This document shows, piece after piece, positions 13,490 to 26,756 of a DNA stretch of 64,000 nucleotides. The translations under genes were made by a program, and so were the position numbers. Position 1 is the first letter of the stretch. Every line of letters starts with the position of its first letter. The notes beneath the pieces were generated by a model that did no database searches, was not told the origin of the DNA, and saw only the letters and a list, made by a program, of their open reading frames with translations. The stretch is from Sinohyriopsis cumingii (Eukaryota; Mollusca; Bivalvia; Unionida; Unionidae): contig CM068841.1 in assembly GCA_028554795.2 (NCBI GenBank), forward strand, positions 20,641,308 to 20,705,307. Direction: 5' to 3'.

Positions 13490-15180
13490 TTGCTAGAGTT
13501 GACTCAAATATTCATGTTCGTGCATCTGTTTTTTTGTTGTCATATTAACTATCATTATATGTTTTGTTGTTGAACGAAAACAATTTATCAATACCTTACC
13601 TTACCTCACAATCTAAACTCTTATTGAATTTCCATATTTAGATATCGTTTACAGTCTTTTTAAGAAAAATAAATATATTGCATGACTGTTCTATTTTCAC
13701 AAAATGGAGTTATTCTTATTCACGGTTTTAATGAATGCAGTTTAAGAAATAAAATATGATGGCGATACCTATTACAAACATAAGACGGAGATACCTATTA
13801 CGATGACGTCAAAAGTGATGACAATGAAGAAAACATAGACAAAATAATAAAGTGGATCAAGTTAAAACCATTACCTTGCTTTTCTTAAATCCACTAGCCA
13901 AACACTGAGGAATTACTAAATATAACAAAACTGTAATGTCCATCCTTATATCTGCACTTAGCGCAATATTCAGCACTTAAGTCTGGTTATGATGAACAGT
14001 CTTTGACCGATTTCTCGTGTATGGTGTGATTATGCATTAGTGGTCACTATCTGTTTAGGCAAACACCACTCAAGCTGGCTGCCAATACACCTGCTAACTG
14101 ATTCGCAGCCGATGCAGATACTGCACGGATGTGAGCGAATGATATACATTTCCTTAGACTTCTCTTACTTTGTAAAGGTTTCTGAAATATTCATTCTCGT
14201 GCATATATTCTTAATGTTTGCTATCTGCTATTATCTTTCTTTTATATATAAAAAGTCAACATAGTACCACACTTCCCATCTGTATAAACTTTATGACTGA
14301 AATTTTATATTTATACATCTTTTTCAGTCATTTTAAAAGAAAAGCAAATAGTTTGCAAGATAAAGCAATCTTTACAGCAAATAGGTTTATTTATTCACAA
14401 AGGAACTTTAAAGTTGCCAAACAAGCAGTTTAACAAACAAGAATACTTTTTAAATGAAAATTATTACGACGATGAAAATGATGGCGTTGAACGATGACGA
14501 TAATAACTAAGTCAACAACATTAACGAGGATCAAGACATCTATTACATCAATTTTCCGAAATCCATTAGTCAAACATTAGGGACGTCTAAGGATATCAAA
14601 ATTATAATGACTTTTTTCCGAAATCCATTAGTCAAACATTCGAAACGTCTAAGAATATGAAAATTATAACTACTCTTCCAAATCGATTAGGCAAACATTA
14701 CGTACGTACTAAGGAAACTCTAATGGCTTTTCCGAAATCCATATCCTAAATATATTGAGGAATTACCATGACCAGTACAATTGTAATGGGCATCCTTCAA
14801 TCCACTTAGCTCTAACAATATGAACATAATTCGATATTTTATTTTAGTTAAGACAAACATCATTTGTTCCACTAAACTGAAGCGTATTTCCAATATACCT
14901 GAAACTGATTGGCAATCGAAACAAATGTTGCAAGAATGCGAGAGAGAGTGAAATAAATCTGCAGAGAAGTCTTTTAGTTGTTAGAGTTTTACTGCAATAT
15001 TAATTTTTGCGCATTTGTTCATAGTTTATATTAACTAGCATTGATTATTTTGTCGTGGATGAACATTGTCAATACCTTGCCGCACTTCTTATTAGTATCT
15101 AAACGGTTAATACATTTTCATATTGAGATTTTAATCTTATATCATCCTAAAAAGAATAGTGGAAATCGAATATTCTCCAA
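13490..15180. repeat. Ancient threefold duplication, about 0.7-0.8 kb unit
   Basis: Ordered anchors recur. An AATATTCA..TCGTGCAT stretch lies at 13506, 14187 and, weaker, 14995. A TTTTAAGAAAAATAAAT-like stretch lies at 13658, 14330 and 15144. TGAGGAATTAC followed by TGTAATG..CATCC lies at 13903 and 14753. A stretch with CAAACA, CCAATA and CTGATT lies at about 14058-14140 and 14850-14950. The same order in each copy shows a degenerate tandem duplication rather than chance. Confidence 0.7.
14549..14745. repeat. Nested 62-bp minisatellite
   Basis: TTTTCCGAAATCCATTAG followed by CAAACATT recurs at 14552, 14614 and, diverged, about 14676. It lies inside the second unit of the larger duplication and explains most of that unit's extra length. 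Confidence 0.85.
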
Positions 15181-15984
15181 GAAAACATCAAATTAGTCTG
15201 AGACAGGTCACAATTTGGTTATTCGTGTTAACATTACCTCACAAACTCTGTAACTGCCATTTCTCGGTTATCTGAACAAAATCGACAAGTACTTTAGGAA
15301 CAAATTGACCAGGTCACTTAACTGCGATCAGCTTACATGATTTTATACTCTTGGAGACCAAAATCGATCGATACTATGCCAACATTGCAAACAATCAAAA
15401 CGTAGAAGCAAAACATTGTCTTGGAAATGGCTGTCATTACAATTCGATTGTAACATTACGATGAAGTTCGTTCACAACAGATTGCAAACTAAGGAAGATC
15501 TTGGCTGATGTACCTTCGTAAAGAATTTGTTATCGCCTTTGGTGTCTGGAATTTCCGAATAGAAGTAAAAACCAGTCAATTTCAGTTTACATGACTATTC
15601 TCAATGAAGCTAACTGGTTTTCTTTCTTTAACTCAAGACGGCACTGGAACCCTTTGTACAGTCCTGATAACGTGTTCTGATATGTCATTTTTTGTAGAAT
15701 CTGATGCAGGGTCACTGGCGGACTCATTTAGTTCTCCAAAGTTTAGGGTAGAGTTAAACTCTGATTAAATGTGTTGTCTTCAAGATCTGCTGAAGCAGAT
15801 ATCTGTTTGTGAAAAGATCAGAGATTTAGAATGTCACGGGATTATTTTCCTTAACATCTTTAGCTTTTCGTCATCACGTCTTTTATTGCGTTTTGCAATT
15901 CCCTAACTTGAAATGTTATAAAGTGACGAATTTTATTCGAACAGTACCTAATTCAGTATTCGACTCTCTCTGGCTTTGTCTCTT
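15181..15984. other. No recognised feature
   Basis: No gene, tRNA-like sequence or tandem repeat recognised. Confidence 0.5.
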
Positions 15985-16136
<152 letters not shown>

Positions 16137-17340
16137 ACGTTGTATCATTGATATACAACAAGATGTATAAATGTTTCATTAAGAAGAAATAAGACTTTCC
16201 GAGAATCCTTTTAATGAAAAATTTATACAACGTGTGATATATCAAAGATACATAGTATACATAGTATAAAATATGCACACATTTTATTTATATCACTTAC
16301 ATGCACTTGAATTTCCAACGCAGTTAAGATTGACCGCAAGCAATTGTATATTTACGGAAAGAATGAACTCTTCACAGCCCTTTCCAGTGTGTCCGCTACA
16401 AAATGTAGTTTTTCACCTTTTACGAGCAATCGCAATCTCCTTTGCAAATTTACACGTTGTTTCTTTTATTTTTTTGAACCTCTTTATTCATTCATACAAA
16501 TACAAGACATACTTATGATTTAAACAAGAAGAATAGCTTGAATTTTGTTTAAAAAAAGTAGAGCACTAAAAGCATTGCATAGTTAAGCACTTGAACAATG
16601 AACGTGCAGCATAAGAAAACGAGTGGGAAATATTAGCTAACCGAAATGAGGAACCAGCCAGAGGTATTTCAAACTTTTAAATGTATTGCAGGGGATATAA
16701 ATCATTATTATGGTTTAATTTACAAAGATACAATTCCTTCTATTCCTCCATTACCATCTCTCCCCTTTCCGCTGGTTCGTGTGACTGTATTTTGCTATCA
16801 TTCATGGGTCGAGAAAACGTCATCGCATGACACAGGTGAACATCCATCCACAACTCTCGTTTTTATTTTCATGGATTTTCCCTGCCATCCTTCTGCCATG
16901 GTCCAGGAGGAGAGAGAGGATGAAGTATTAATTCATTGTCAAACCGTATGTTTCTTTATCGGTCAATTAGTTTGTTGCCCTGCCAACTAATTCAGGAGAG
17001 GGCATGGCTGGGGGGAAGCGGCTTTCTGATATTTTAGTATTAAGTAATTTGTGTTCAAACCTTTCTTAATTGGTTTTATAAAACAGCAAGAAAACATAAA
17101 AACAACCAAAGCATGAAATAGATTATAGAATGTGTCGTTCTTCTAACCTAAAATGTGTCATATGGTTTAGACAGGCTATTGCAACTTTGCATCTTTGGAA
17201 TTGCAAACACTGAATTCAAATCGCATCGTATGTGTACACCTAAGCGTTACGAAGTCCCATGTACTTGTACGTCTACTTGGCGCAGGCCCAATTTTCTTTC
17301 TCTCTCACTCCACTGACTTCCTCGTATTCTCTCCCTTATG

Positions 17341-17343
<3 letters not shown>
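16137..17343. other. No recognised gene
   Basis: Contains a 114-codon frame (16646-16990) without a recognisable motif. It is less AT-rich than its surroundings around 16740-16900, but nothing supports a gene. Confidence 0.45.
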
Positions 17344-17385
<42 letters not shown>

Positions 17386-17404
17386 AGGAGAGAGAGAGAG
17401 AGAG
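17344..17404. repeat. (GA)n microsatellite
   Basis: About 30 GA units with one ACAGAAG interruption. Confidence 0.97.
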
Positions 17405-18492
17405 TGATCCAAGAAAAAGCACAGAGGATTTTAATGAAACTGCATTCCCTATTTAATTCATTTATAGTAAACGTCACACAGGTTTTGTATGCGCATTTAC
17501 TCATTTTACATTAAATATAATCTGTTCCTTTCAAATTTAATACTAATTTTCTTTAATTGAAGTCCGTTCAATCCTGATTATTGAAAACTTTGCAATTAAC
17601 TTTCATCAATAAACTTCCAGACGAATATCATCGCGCTCTATGACCTTTTACAATGGTGGCCATGTAGTAAACGTATGTCACGCAAAAAAAGCACGTCAAG
17701 TGGAATCGTCAGCATATCGGGTAGTACGAATTTATTAATCAATATGCGCAGCTTTCATTGTGACATCGCAGCGCGCGACTTTAAATCCGGGACTGTACTG
17801 TATCACACCTTAAGGTTCATTTCGTCCGAACATGTCTACGTACTGAACACTGAATTTGTTGAATGCACTTCTCGGGACGTCTAGATAATGAAAATGAATG
17901 TTGATGTATGAGAATCAAAATGAAGTGAATTTTTGCCACTTAAAGGTATGCAGAATCAAATTCTTAAAAAGAGATACCCGTTACTGAAATAGTCGGTGTT
18001 GAATGCCTACATGACCAATGTCACTTTTACTTTACAGAAGAAGATGATTGTTTTTCTTATCGTTATTTAATTGCATCACGAATGGTTAATGAATGATTAA
18101 TGGCATTCCTCTTTGTCGGTAATTTTCAACCATTATGTCAAATCCCAAAATTACTGTTTAAACATATTAATTGTTTCTTTAAAATTGCTAGTGGTTGTAG
18201 ACCATTCTGATAAAGGGCTTAAAATGAATCTTTTGTTTAAACTGCACTCAGAAATGCTCTTGAAAGAGAGAGTGCAAACTCTTAAGGCTCTATATTTGGC
18301 TTCAGATTGTATTATATATCCTACATTGTTGTCGAGTGTATCGACTAACACTCTGTGAGGCTGACTTTGTTTATGTGAACTAAATTAATGAGCTTTACAT
18401 GATAAACTACCGAGAAGTTCACGGTCTTTATGAGGCAGTGTAGTTAAAAAAAAAATTGACCCTGTTTTCTTAAGGCATTTTCTTGTTTGCAC
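17405..18492. other. No recognised gene
   Basis: No supported gene. The segment 18110-18360 is open on both strands over about 200 bp, without a motif I can assign; it may be 3' sequence of the LINE remnant next to it. Confidence 0.4.
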
Positions 18493-18672
18493 TTACATTT
18501 TAATTATATTCATTTTGCAGAATCTAAAAACTTCTGCAATTTCTTCAAGTAATTCATGCCAACATGTTTCTGCCAAACAGTTGAAATCGAAACACTTGAC
18601 AAGAATGTGCTCCACTGTCAGGGTAGACAACTCCGGTCGAAGTTTACCCTTCAAAAGGTATTCATGCAAGGT
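18493..18672 (-). pseudogene. LINE ORF2 C-terminal remnant
   Basis: The minus strand gives an open stretch of about 58 codons ending in a stop at 18493-18495. It contains EYLLKGKLRP and then LTVEHILVKC, the conserved phrase found near the end of ORF2 in many invertebrate non-LTR retrotransposons (C...LTVEHIL.EC). A helix-like EELLEEIAEVF-type tail follows, and the frame closes normally. The reverse transcriptase proper is not visible upstream. This is a small fossil of a LINE, distinct in sequence from the remnants at 11-12.5 kb and 38.9-39.5 kb. Confidence 0.65.
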
Positions 18673-19243
18673 CGAATTTAAACATGGTGAGGCCCTAAGC
18701 TATGGGAAGCTGTAGAGATCCTATTTGTTAAGTATTAACAGAGAATAAGGTTGTAAAAAAATCTTTAAATTTGAATCGTTCGGACTGTGGGGGGCTAAGC
18801 TGTAGATTGTTTAGCTTATGCCCTGTATGCATAAATCAGGAATGTATGTCCTATACGCGATCATATTAGACCTATACCAATTGATCGTTCTATTTTGTTT
18901 TTATTCCACAGATATTGTTAAGTACGACAAAATGAGGCTTTATTCGGTATTTGGGTCTAAATGGTGTAATGAGTTGTTGCAATGGCAGTTCCAGCTTGTC
19001 ACTCATTGGAATTGTATGTGTACAATGATGTTAAGCGGCATATTGACTTTAAAAGAGGAGACGGTTTATTAGGGACTATTAAATTCGCAAAGATCATATA
19101 TTACTTAGGAAGGTTTTGTTAACCACTAAGGTGATTTGGTAATAAGGAATTTTGCAACATGTCGAACATAAATGTTTGAAGTTTCTAAGTGCGGATGAAA
19201 TCGCATCGTGAAAGGTGGAAATGAGTTTGTTTAACTGTATATA
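18673..19243. other. No recognised feature
   Basis: Between the LINE remnant and the decayed transposon. An 84-codon frame at 18818-19072 has no recognisable motif. Confidence 0.45.
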
Positions 19244-21597
19244 TACTGGTCTACATTTTTTAGAGGTCGTCCGCTTCAGAGATGAAATGTGCTATTTATT
19301 AAAGAATGTGATGCCTTGAATTCAAATATGATAATTAAAATAAATGATTGGCTATTTTTTCAAAGATATTTAAGTTTTGATTTTACGTGTATATAGAAAC
19401 TGTAAACCTAGTTTTTTCATGAGTTTATGTTTGTCTACATAATAATATTTCACATGTCCTGTTTATGTAACACTTTATAAAAACAGTAAAAGGGCTATAT
19501 AAACTAAATTTACTATGAAACCAAAGGCAAACATCTATTATGTATATATAAGTAAATAATTTAGTCCTTCTTCAGTGACTACTGGGCGTTTCTTGGCTTG
19601 ATCTTGTATTCATTAAATGGAGCATCTCTTGTCACTGTCCAACAATAACCTGCAAGCATTAATGGGCTCCATTTGCCCTAAGAGCGTTTCTCCATTGTTG
19701 CATTGTCCTGGTCAAATCACTTACCGTGCTCGTCGCTTACTGATCCACAGTTCGGTGGAAAAAATATATAGTAGAGTAAACAAAATGTATCTTCAGTGAC
19801 ATATTGCAACCAAGGCTTTTGTGTGCCTTGGGGAGGTTTTCCACCAACTCCCTCTAGTTGTCTGCCTTGTTGTTCCGAGAAATGTTTTTGCCACTAACAG
19901 GAAGGTTTTCCATGCCGTCCTTTCCTTGCCTAGCAGTAGACGGTCAAATACATCATCTCGAATGAGTTCACGAATCTAAGGACCTACAAAGACACCTTCC
20001 TTCATCTTAGCTTCACTTAACCTTGGAAATTTTCCACGGAGGTACTTGAAAACTGTTCTGCGTTGTCCATGGCCTTGACAAAGTTCTTCATCAGACCAAG
20101 CTTGCTGGGCAAGAGTGGTAACAAAATCTTTCTTGATTCAACAAGTGGTGAATGCTGAACACGTTTACTCCCAGGCTCAAATAACTGTCGGAGTGGCCAA
20201 TCTCTCTTGATGTAGTGGGAATCTCAAGCACGACTATCCCATTCACAGAGAAAACAGCAGTGTTTTGTGTATCCAGTGTGCATACCAAGAAATAAAGCAG
20301 GTAAATTCAAATCGCCACAAAGCTGCCATCGATGAATCAATGAAGTCTCCACTCATCTGGATCAAGAAAGATGTCGAGGGCTGCCATCACACCATTGATG
20401 CTGTTGCAGGCTACAAGATCACCTTCCATGTAGAAGAATTGGAGAAGATCCTAATGATGGTCACGGAGAATGGAAACACTAACCTCACCTGCCAGCAGAT
20501 TCCATTGCTGTAGTCTGGACCCCAACAGCTGCTGCCCTACTCTTGGGTTGTTCCAAATCTCTTACAAGTTCATTCAGTTCACCTTATGCTATGAGGCATG
20601 GTTCAGAGGAGGAGGATGGGAGGAAATATGGGTCATATGACATTGATAGTTAAGGACTATAAGTTTTATCCTCTTCCTCGTCTGACGCAAGTGAGAATGA
20701 TTCTGGTGCACCAGGAACCGGCAGTCCTTCCTCGTGGGGTTCTGGGAGTATAGCTCATGTAATGTTTGGGTAATTCACAGTCCTTTCCCAACTGGAGGCA
20801 CCGTGCAGAAGTAACAATTGCTGATATGATCTGTTGATACTCTCTAAATCATTAGCACTGCAAAAGACATAGATTTCCTTTTCCTGTTCAACCACTGGCG
20901 AAGATTTATTGCACAAGTGTTGCAGCATATGTGTGGGGACCACCTCTTGTCCTGATCTCCAGTTCTGCAGCCAAAATAAAGGTGATAGACTTTCTTAACC
21001 ATAGTGGTTATAATGCGTTTTTGTGACGCAACAGTTGCTTCACCGCAAACATAGCAGAAGTTATCTGCATTGTTCACACAAGTACGAGGCATCTCTGCTC
21101 ACTGTGGATAAATACGAATGTGTCCCTTTGCAAACTAAAACAATGACAAAATAAGAGAGCACGAAACTATATCATTCAGGAACTGATATAGGACAATTTG
21201 TTCAGCAGAGTGATATAAATTACACTAGGATTGCATCATCTAAGACTTCTATGAATAACATGATGTAATTCATATCATGTATGATGCAATACCAGCTTAG
21301 ATTGCATCATTCGTTGTTTTACCTAAAAATCATGTACTGTCCAAAACCCATTTATAGATTTATTCATAGATCCAGCAAAGGTGTACTTTAGTTTTTTTCT
21401 GGTTTAAAATGAGATCCCTTCAATTTATAAATCACTTATCCTCCGCCATTCCCAAGTCAAGGGTCGTATATACTGACCAGGTATCATATCTTTCAAACTA
21501 CAGCCAATCAACAATTTTAAGCATCATTTTCGTTCTCAGTGACCCAGACTTAGTCAAGTTTGACTACACTTATTTCGGAAGCATTTTGGCTGTACTC
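19244..21597 (-). mobile_element. Decayed CMC-like DNA transposon (copy B)
   Basis: This is a diverged relative of the transposon at 41573-43972. The low-coordinate end begins TACTGGTCTAC at 19244, where copy A has CACTGG, and continues collinearly with copy A's right inverted repeat through AAATATGA and GATTGGCT (19320-19352). The other end holds CAGCCAAT and CATTTTCGTTCTCAG (about 21500-21540), matching copy A's left repeat; its outer limit near 21597 is approximate. ATTGCATCAT palindromes (21230, 21281, 21301) correspond to copy A's leader palindrome. The coding region between is broken. No clean target-site duplication could be read. Confidence 0.8.
19565..21092 (-). pseudogene. Broken transposase-like gene, relative of 42067-43755
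   Basis: Starting at the ATG at 21092, the first 82 residues are about two thirds identical by hand count to those of the intact copy, including the FCYVCGE and HLYFGC zinc-type motifs. Homology then continues in changing frames to about 19565. It includes the YPNI and GLPVP linker, LQQWNLL, the LCGDL and CFLCEWDSR motif pair, GLMKNF and NCGSVSDEHGK. About 45-50 codons around the first catalytic Asp are missing, between DEWRL and LCGDL near 20325. The expected catalytic Glu in HGERF reads Lys. Several frameshifts and stops are present, so it is non-functional and was probably long inactive. Confidence 0.88.
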
Positions 21598-22990
21598 TAA
21601 TGATATAAAGATTTGGTGTTTGGGTCTAAACACTACATCATATGCGGGGTTCGATGGATTAGAAGATAGTTTAGTATCATACCGAACAGCTAAAAAGTCC
21701 ATTCGTCTGAGATAAAGTGATGATTTATTTGCGTTAAGATAGGGGCTCACTGACGAGAAGTTCTAGAGGTTCCCACAGAGAGACAAAATCAATGATTTTA
21801 TATCGGATCACGATTTTAGATACAATGAATTATATGCAAGACGCTTTAAACATTGTTGCAATAGTCAACACCTTTTCAGGCATACGCATCAATGATTGCT
21901 TGTATCATGAATTATGCCCCATGTAATCGATTTCTTTTAACTGAGAATAGCTGACTTTTGACAAAAACACACACACATTATTACGAGATTTCTCAATTTA
22001 TAATCAGTTATAGACATAAAATATCGCAATGCAACAGCCAGCTATATACTTCGAGGAATACTCTCCGTCTCGTGATACTTGTTTCCATAGTGATAAACCA
22101 AAACTTCCGTCAAAGGAAATCATTCATAATTATTAAACATTATTGGACACAATTAAAAATTCGAAGAAATTCAAGAGGTTGAAATATATTATTCATGACG
22201 TCATATTGATACTTACATGTAATGCATGGGAAATAAAAATCATTAGAAAATGCATCAGAAATCGTAACACCTTTTAATATCAGATCCATGGCAATATTTT
22301 ATTACTATTGTGCCATATGCGAACATAAACTCGAAGATTTATTATTTCGTTGATTTCGTTCGGACAGTCTGATTTAATTAATCCAAAGAATTAAGTAGCA
22401 TTATTCTACAGTTTGTGGTCGAGCAAATTATGCTTGAATTCATGAAATATATTATATAACATTGTTTTGATTGTTTTTGTTTATTTGGTGAATTTGATAT
22501 ATTATATTTTGACAGATTAAATGCGCAAGTTACATTTATTTTAGAATCAACATAAGTGTTTATGTAGCTTAAAAAAAGTAAATTGATGACTCTAATTAAA
22601 TATTATAGTTATAATCACAAACATAAATGACGTAAACACAAGAACGAGAGAAGTTTAAATATTATTAATACACGTAGTTATACAATACTTCATTGGTGAA
22701 GATTTTTTAATAAATTGCAAGAAATATAGAGAAGCTCAAGGAAATGAACAACAAACCATATATAAAAATGAATACACTTCCAACGATTTAATACGCATAT
22801 GATTTTTAATCACGATGTTAAACGCATTATTCTGAAAATTGGCTATTGATCGTAATCACCAAAATATTATGAAAGGAGAAGACTGGGTTTAGCCAGAAAT
22901 CGATTTGTAGCAAGACACATTTTCTAATAAATAAAACCTATTTATTGCGTCAGGTTAAAATTAAATTAAAAAAACCCAAAGAAATATACT
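21598..22990. other. No recognised feature
   Basis: Strongly AT-rich sequence without a gene or repeat that I can recognise. Confidence 0.5.
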
Positions 22991-23065
22991 CCGACGGGGT
23001 CTGAACTATATACATTTTATCATATGTTCGGTACACTTTATCCACTGAGTTAATCCTAACACAGG
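22991..23065 (-). mobile_element. Degenerate tRNA-like sequence, possible SINE head
   Basis: Minus strand: TTAACTCAGTGGATAAAG resembles a tRNA 5' half with A-box, and AGTTCAGACCCCGTCGG resembles a T-arm with degenerate B-box. Spacing is about tRNA length. No body or tail is clear, so it is either an old SINE head or a tRNA pseudogene. Confidence 0.4.
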
Positions 23066-24100
23066 ATGGAAATTTTTTAAAATTTACATAAAAAAAAATT
23101 CTAGCCCTTTTTCTTTTATTGTTAGAAAGGTTACGTCTTCTTGTACAACCATATATTATCTTTACAATAAATATATATTATTTTTAGATCATATTCAACA
23201 AAACTAAGGAGATATTCGCATGCGCTTTATTATAAATAATGATTTAAATCGAGAACATCCACCCGATATTAGAACGAAAACTGGACGTAACGATGTAGTA
23301 GGTGATGCCTTGTATGAGCTAATGCTAAAGCCACATTCTCGCAATCTGATTTTTTTTGCCATATTTTGAAAATTAAGATTCTGTACGAAAGATATATAAA
23401 GATTCGTCTGATATGCGTCTTTTGGGACAATTGCCTGCTAAATTCTGCCATTATTCTGGTATCTCATCCTACAGAAAAATGTATTGTGGCAAAAAGAGGA
23501 AAATATCCAACTCTAGAACATCCATGTAACAACACTGGAAAAAGATATTCTCTCTCAGTTGGTCTACTTAATTCCTATATTCAACAGTACCAATCCTTGT
23601 TGGTTCTCCCTATACAACCAGCATCTTTGACATTCCTTAAAAATCTTGTGTCCATTGTTATCTCCGTATCACCACAAAACGTTATATGAAAGAGATAACT
23701 ATAACAAATCGAGTTCAATAACAGAAACTGTAGTAATCTCATTTTCAAGCACAACTCTACTGTATCTAGCATAACCTTATCAAACCTATAAGACGTTTCA
23801 AGCAGAAATATGCTTGGTAAGCAGGCCCATTTCCGTTGCCTAGAGGATAAGCGATTGACGTAGTTATACTATTTATATTACAAGCACTGGAAGAAACTAA
23901 AATGATTATTCCATATCCTCCATTCATCAACAAATCATTTCTGCTGTTTACATATCACGTTAATGTCTGTAAACAAAATGGCATTACTAATTTGTCAAAT
24001 ATTCTATATTTTGAAAGGACTGGTTAGGAAGTGTTTCCAACAAGATACCTAAATTAAGTATGCAAACTCAAGAGCTCGAAGCTTTAAATCAGTTCAGAGA
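23066..24100. other. No recognised gene
   Basis: Frames at 23366-23689 (plus) and 23581-23772 (minus) overlap and carry no motif I know. Confidence 0.4.
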
Positions 24101-24140
24101 TGTGTGTGTGTGTGTGTATGTGTGTGTGTGTGTGTGTGTG
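24101..24140. repeat. (TG)n microsatellite
   Basis: About 20 TG units with one TA interruption. Confidence 0.95.
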
Positions 24141-24827
24141 AATTTAGTAAAACTTACACCTAACGTATGCGATTTCCTTGCAAATATAAGAAGATAATAT
24201 GTAAATCAGGAACCCGTCTTCAACTAATGAAGTACTCTATCAAGCTCTTTAAGCTGTCCTCTACGAAGTAAAGGCACTACCTTCAGTGTCGGAGAGAGCA
24301 CAAGTAAAAACATATACTGTTACAACAAAATGGGCTCATCGTGACCTACACTGCATAATGTTTCGACGTTGGATAAAAGTTTCACATTTTACGTTTTGGA
24401 CAAAACCACACGAGTTTTCAGTATGTTGGTTGCATACTATCCAATCTATTATCATGTTATTTGGTGCGTGTATGCAAACTAAGAAGTTCTTTATCAATAA
24501 TTTGGTTGCAAGCTCAAAACTTGTTTGAAATGTTGACAATATTTAGTCTGAATGTTTGTATACATGGTAATATTTACAATGGCTACTGATTGCTAATGAA
24601 ACTAGATGTGACATATATTGGAGGATGATATTTTACGTTTTGGGAGATTTGTTGGACAGTGAAGAAGAGGTGTCCGTACGTACTATTGTAAACAATTAGA
24701 AGATACAAAGATGACTAAAATGAAAACATTGTTTGCATAATTTCTACGTCGTCTTGAAAGAAAGAAGAGCTAGAAGGTGTTGACTTTAGGCTTCTTTGCC
24801 ATTTCTAATTACATGAAGTCAAACATG
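24141..24827. other. No recognised feature
   Basis: Nothing supported beyond short chance frames on both strands. Confidence 0.45.
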
Positions 24828-25122
24828 TTATCATTGGAATTCAAACCAACGAAGACGGCCATTGTATAATTGGAGTTCAAGCCAATATTGAGGGTCATTT
24901 TGTCACTGGAGTTCAAGCCAATATTGAGGGAAATTTTGTCATTGGAGTTCAATCCAACCTTGAAGGCAATTTTATCATTGGAGTTCAAGTCAATATTGAG
25001 GGCCATTTTGTCGTTGGAGTTCAATCCAACACTGACAGCAATTTTATCATTAGAGTTCGAGCCAGTACTGAGAGCAATTTTGTCATTGGAGTCCAAACCA
25101 ATAAGGAGGGCCATTATATCAT
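24828..25122. repeat. 42-bp minisatellite, about 7 units, open on both strands
   Basis: The phrase TTGGAGTTCAAGCCAAT and variants recur every 42 bp. Because 42 is 14 codons, a phase without stops stays open: the minus strand reads about 7 copies of a GLNSNDKIALNI-like peptide (24809-25114), and the plus strand reads LEFKPILRAILS-like repeats (24870-25127). There is no signal peptide, flanking domain or conserved start context, and an in-frame stop lies four codons before the minus-strand Met. I treat it as non-coding repeat; a repeat-bearing exon is possible but unsupported. Confidence 0.85.
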
Positions 25123-25881
25123 TTTAATGACGGTCAAATTCGTCCAAATGTATCTTTTTCTCAAATTTAGAATCGGTATTCACACCTAACGATGACATTT
25201 TTTGCGGCAGTCAAGTACGTTATGAAGACCACAAAACGGCAAGACGAAATTCATGCATTTGTTTTCTTCAGAACGAATATCATTAGTTTGTCTCCATGGA
25301 GATTACCAATGTATGGTAATTTTACTGATGAAGAATCTTTCTGAGCAAGTGTGTTCTATATACAATATTAATGACACAATGAAAACATCAGTAATGGTCA
25401 GCTTTTCTTTACGAGGAATTATATCCTTCATCAGATGAATGGTGGAAGATACATAAGCAAACGTTCTCTATATAATTAGCATGGGGTGAAAATTAATTTA
25501 TATACCCTCTGGACAATTACTCAGTATAACCGAAAGAATAGAAGAAACAAAAATGCAGTTTTAAATGATAAGTAATCGTCTTGATCACAAACTTTCAGAG
25601 TAAAAGGGTTGCTTGTCGTTTGAAACTATTAAGTGAAGCATAATAGACCATGCTCATTTCCATTTTAGTAATAACAACTGCAGTATATGATATTTTTGGC
25701 ATCAGTGGCATATCACACGTTAGTCACGCCGGAATTAAACGAATACCCTCACTTTTAGCCATGAATCAAGTCATATACAAATACAGTTTATGTTGGCTTT
25801 ATCTTCCTATGATTCACACCATATACTACAAAAATAAAATAAAATATTTATTGTTCAAACGTTTGTATTATATAGACTGCA
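25123..25881. other. No recognised gene
   Basis: Contains short frames only, the longest at 25650-25949 running into the next repeat. No motif recognised. Confidence 0.45.
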
Positions 25882-26072
25882 CATACAATGAATTATCAAT
25901 GTCTTTTGCAAATGAATCGTTATATTCAATATTGCTATTGAATTTGTAATTTCTTTCGCACACAAACCTTTCATATCAAATGTTGCTATTTAATTGGCTA
26001 TGTCTTTTGCATGTGTACCTTTCATATCGAATTTCGCTATTGAATTGGTCGTGTCTTTTGCATGCGGCCTTT
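25882..26072. repeat. About 50-bp minisatellite, 3.5 units
   Basis: TTGCTATTGAATT, then TCTTTTGCA, then CCTTTCATAT recur with starts near 25882, 25932, 25983 and 26033. Confidence 0.75.
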
Positions 26073-26756
26073 TTATAAGTCCTAATTTGCAACCAAATTA
26101 AACCTTCGCAGACCAGTTCTAAAATATTTTAAGCACTTTTAAAATGTGTTAAATTGTTTTATTAAGTTTGTCATTTTTTGCCTGCTCGTCGCTTAAAATT
26201 GAGTACCGAGGGTGGATGCTCTAATTGAAAACAACTCAACATTTTCCAACTGTACGCCTGTCCTGTTGAAACATATTAACATACGATAATCAAAAGTCAT
26301 TAAATGAACTGCATACTATTGAATGAATAATAATACGTGAATGGTGTATGGACATGTACTAGAGTTTAATGCATCTCAACACAACGTGGCTATAATGATA
26401 CCAATTAAAGTAACAATTAAATAAGTAAAAATAAAGAATTGCACAAATTTAGCCAAGGAAGATAAGCTTTTCCATAACCCTTTTAATGTCACTTTACAAG
26501 GTGTAAATCATCAGATATAACGTAGGTAAGACATATAAAATCCTTAAAACCTATGATCTCAACGCTTATACAAATGGCACTACCACAAGGATTTTCTGGG
26601 GTGGTCTATCCTCGTACAATTTCTGATTCGAGTTCGCAACGACATACTTCTGCGTCACAGGGTGGGAGTCGACAATATTGTATTCTACTGTCGATGGACA
26701 CTGACATGTTATGCAGTCTGGTCGAGATTCGTCCATCAGGTGTTACGCACGAGTCG
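26073..26756. other. No recognised feature
   Basis: Nothing supported. Confidence 0.45.
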
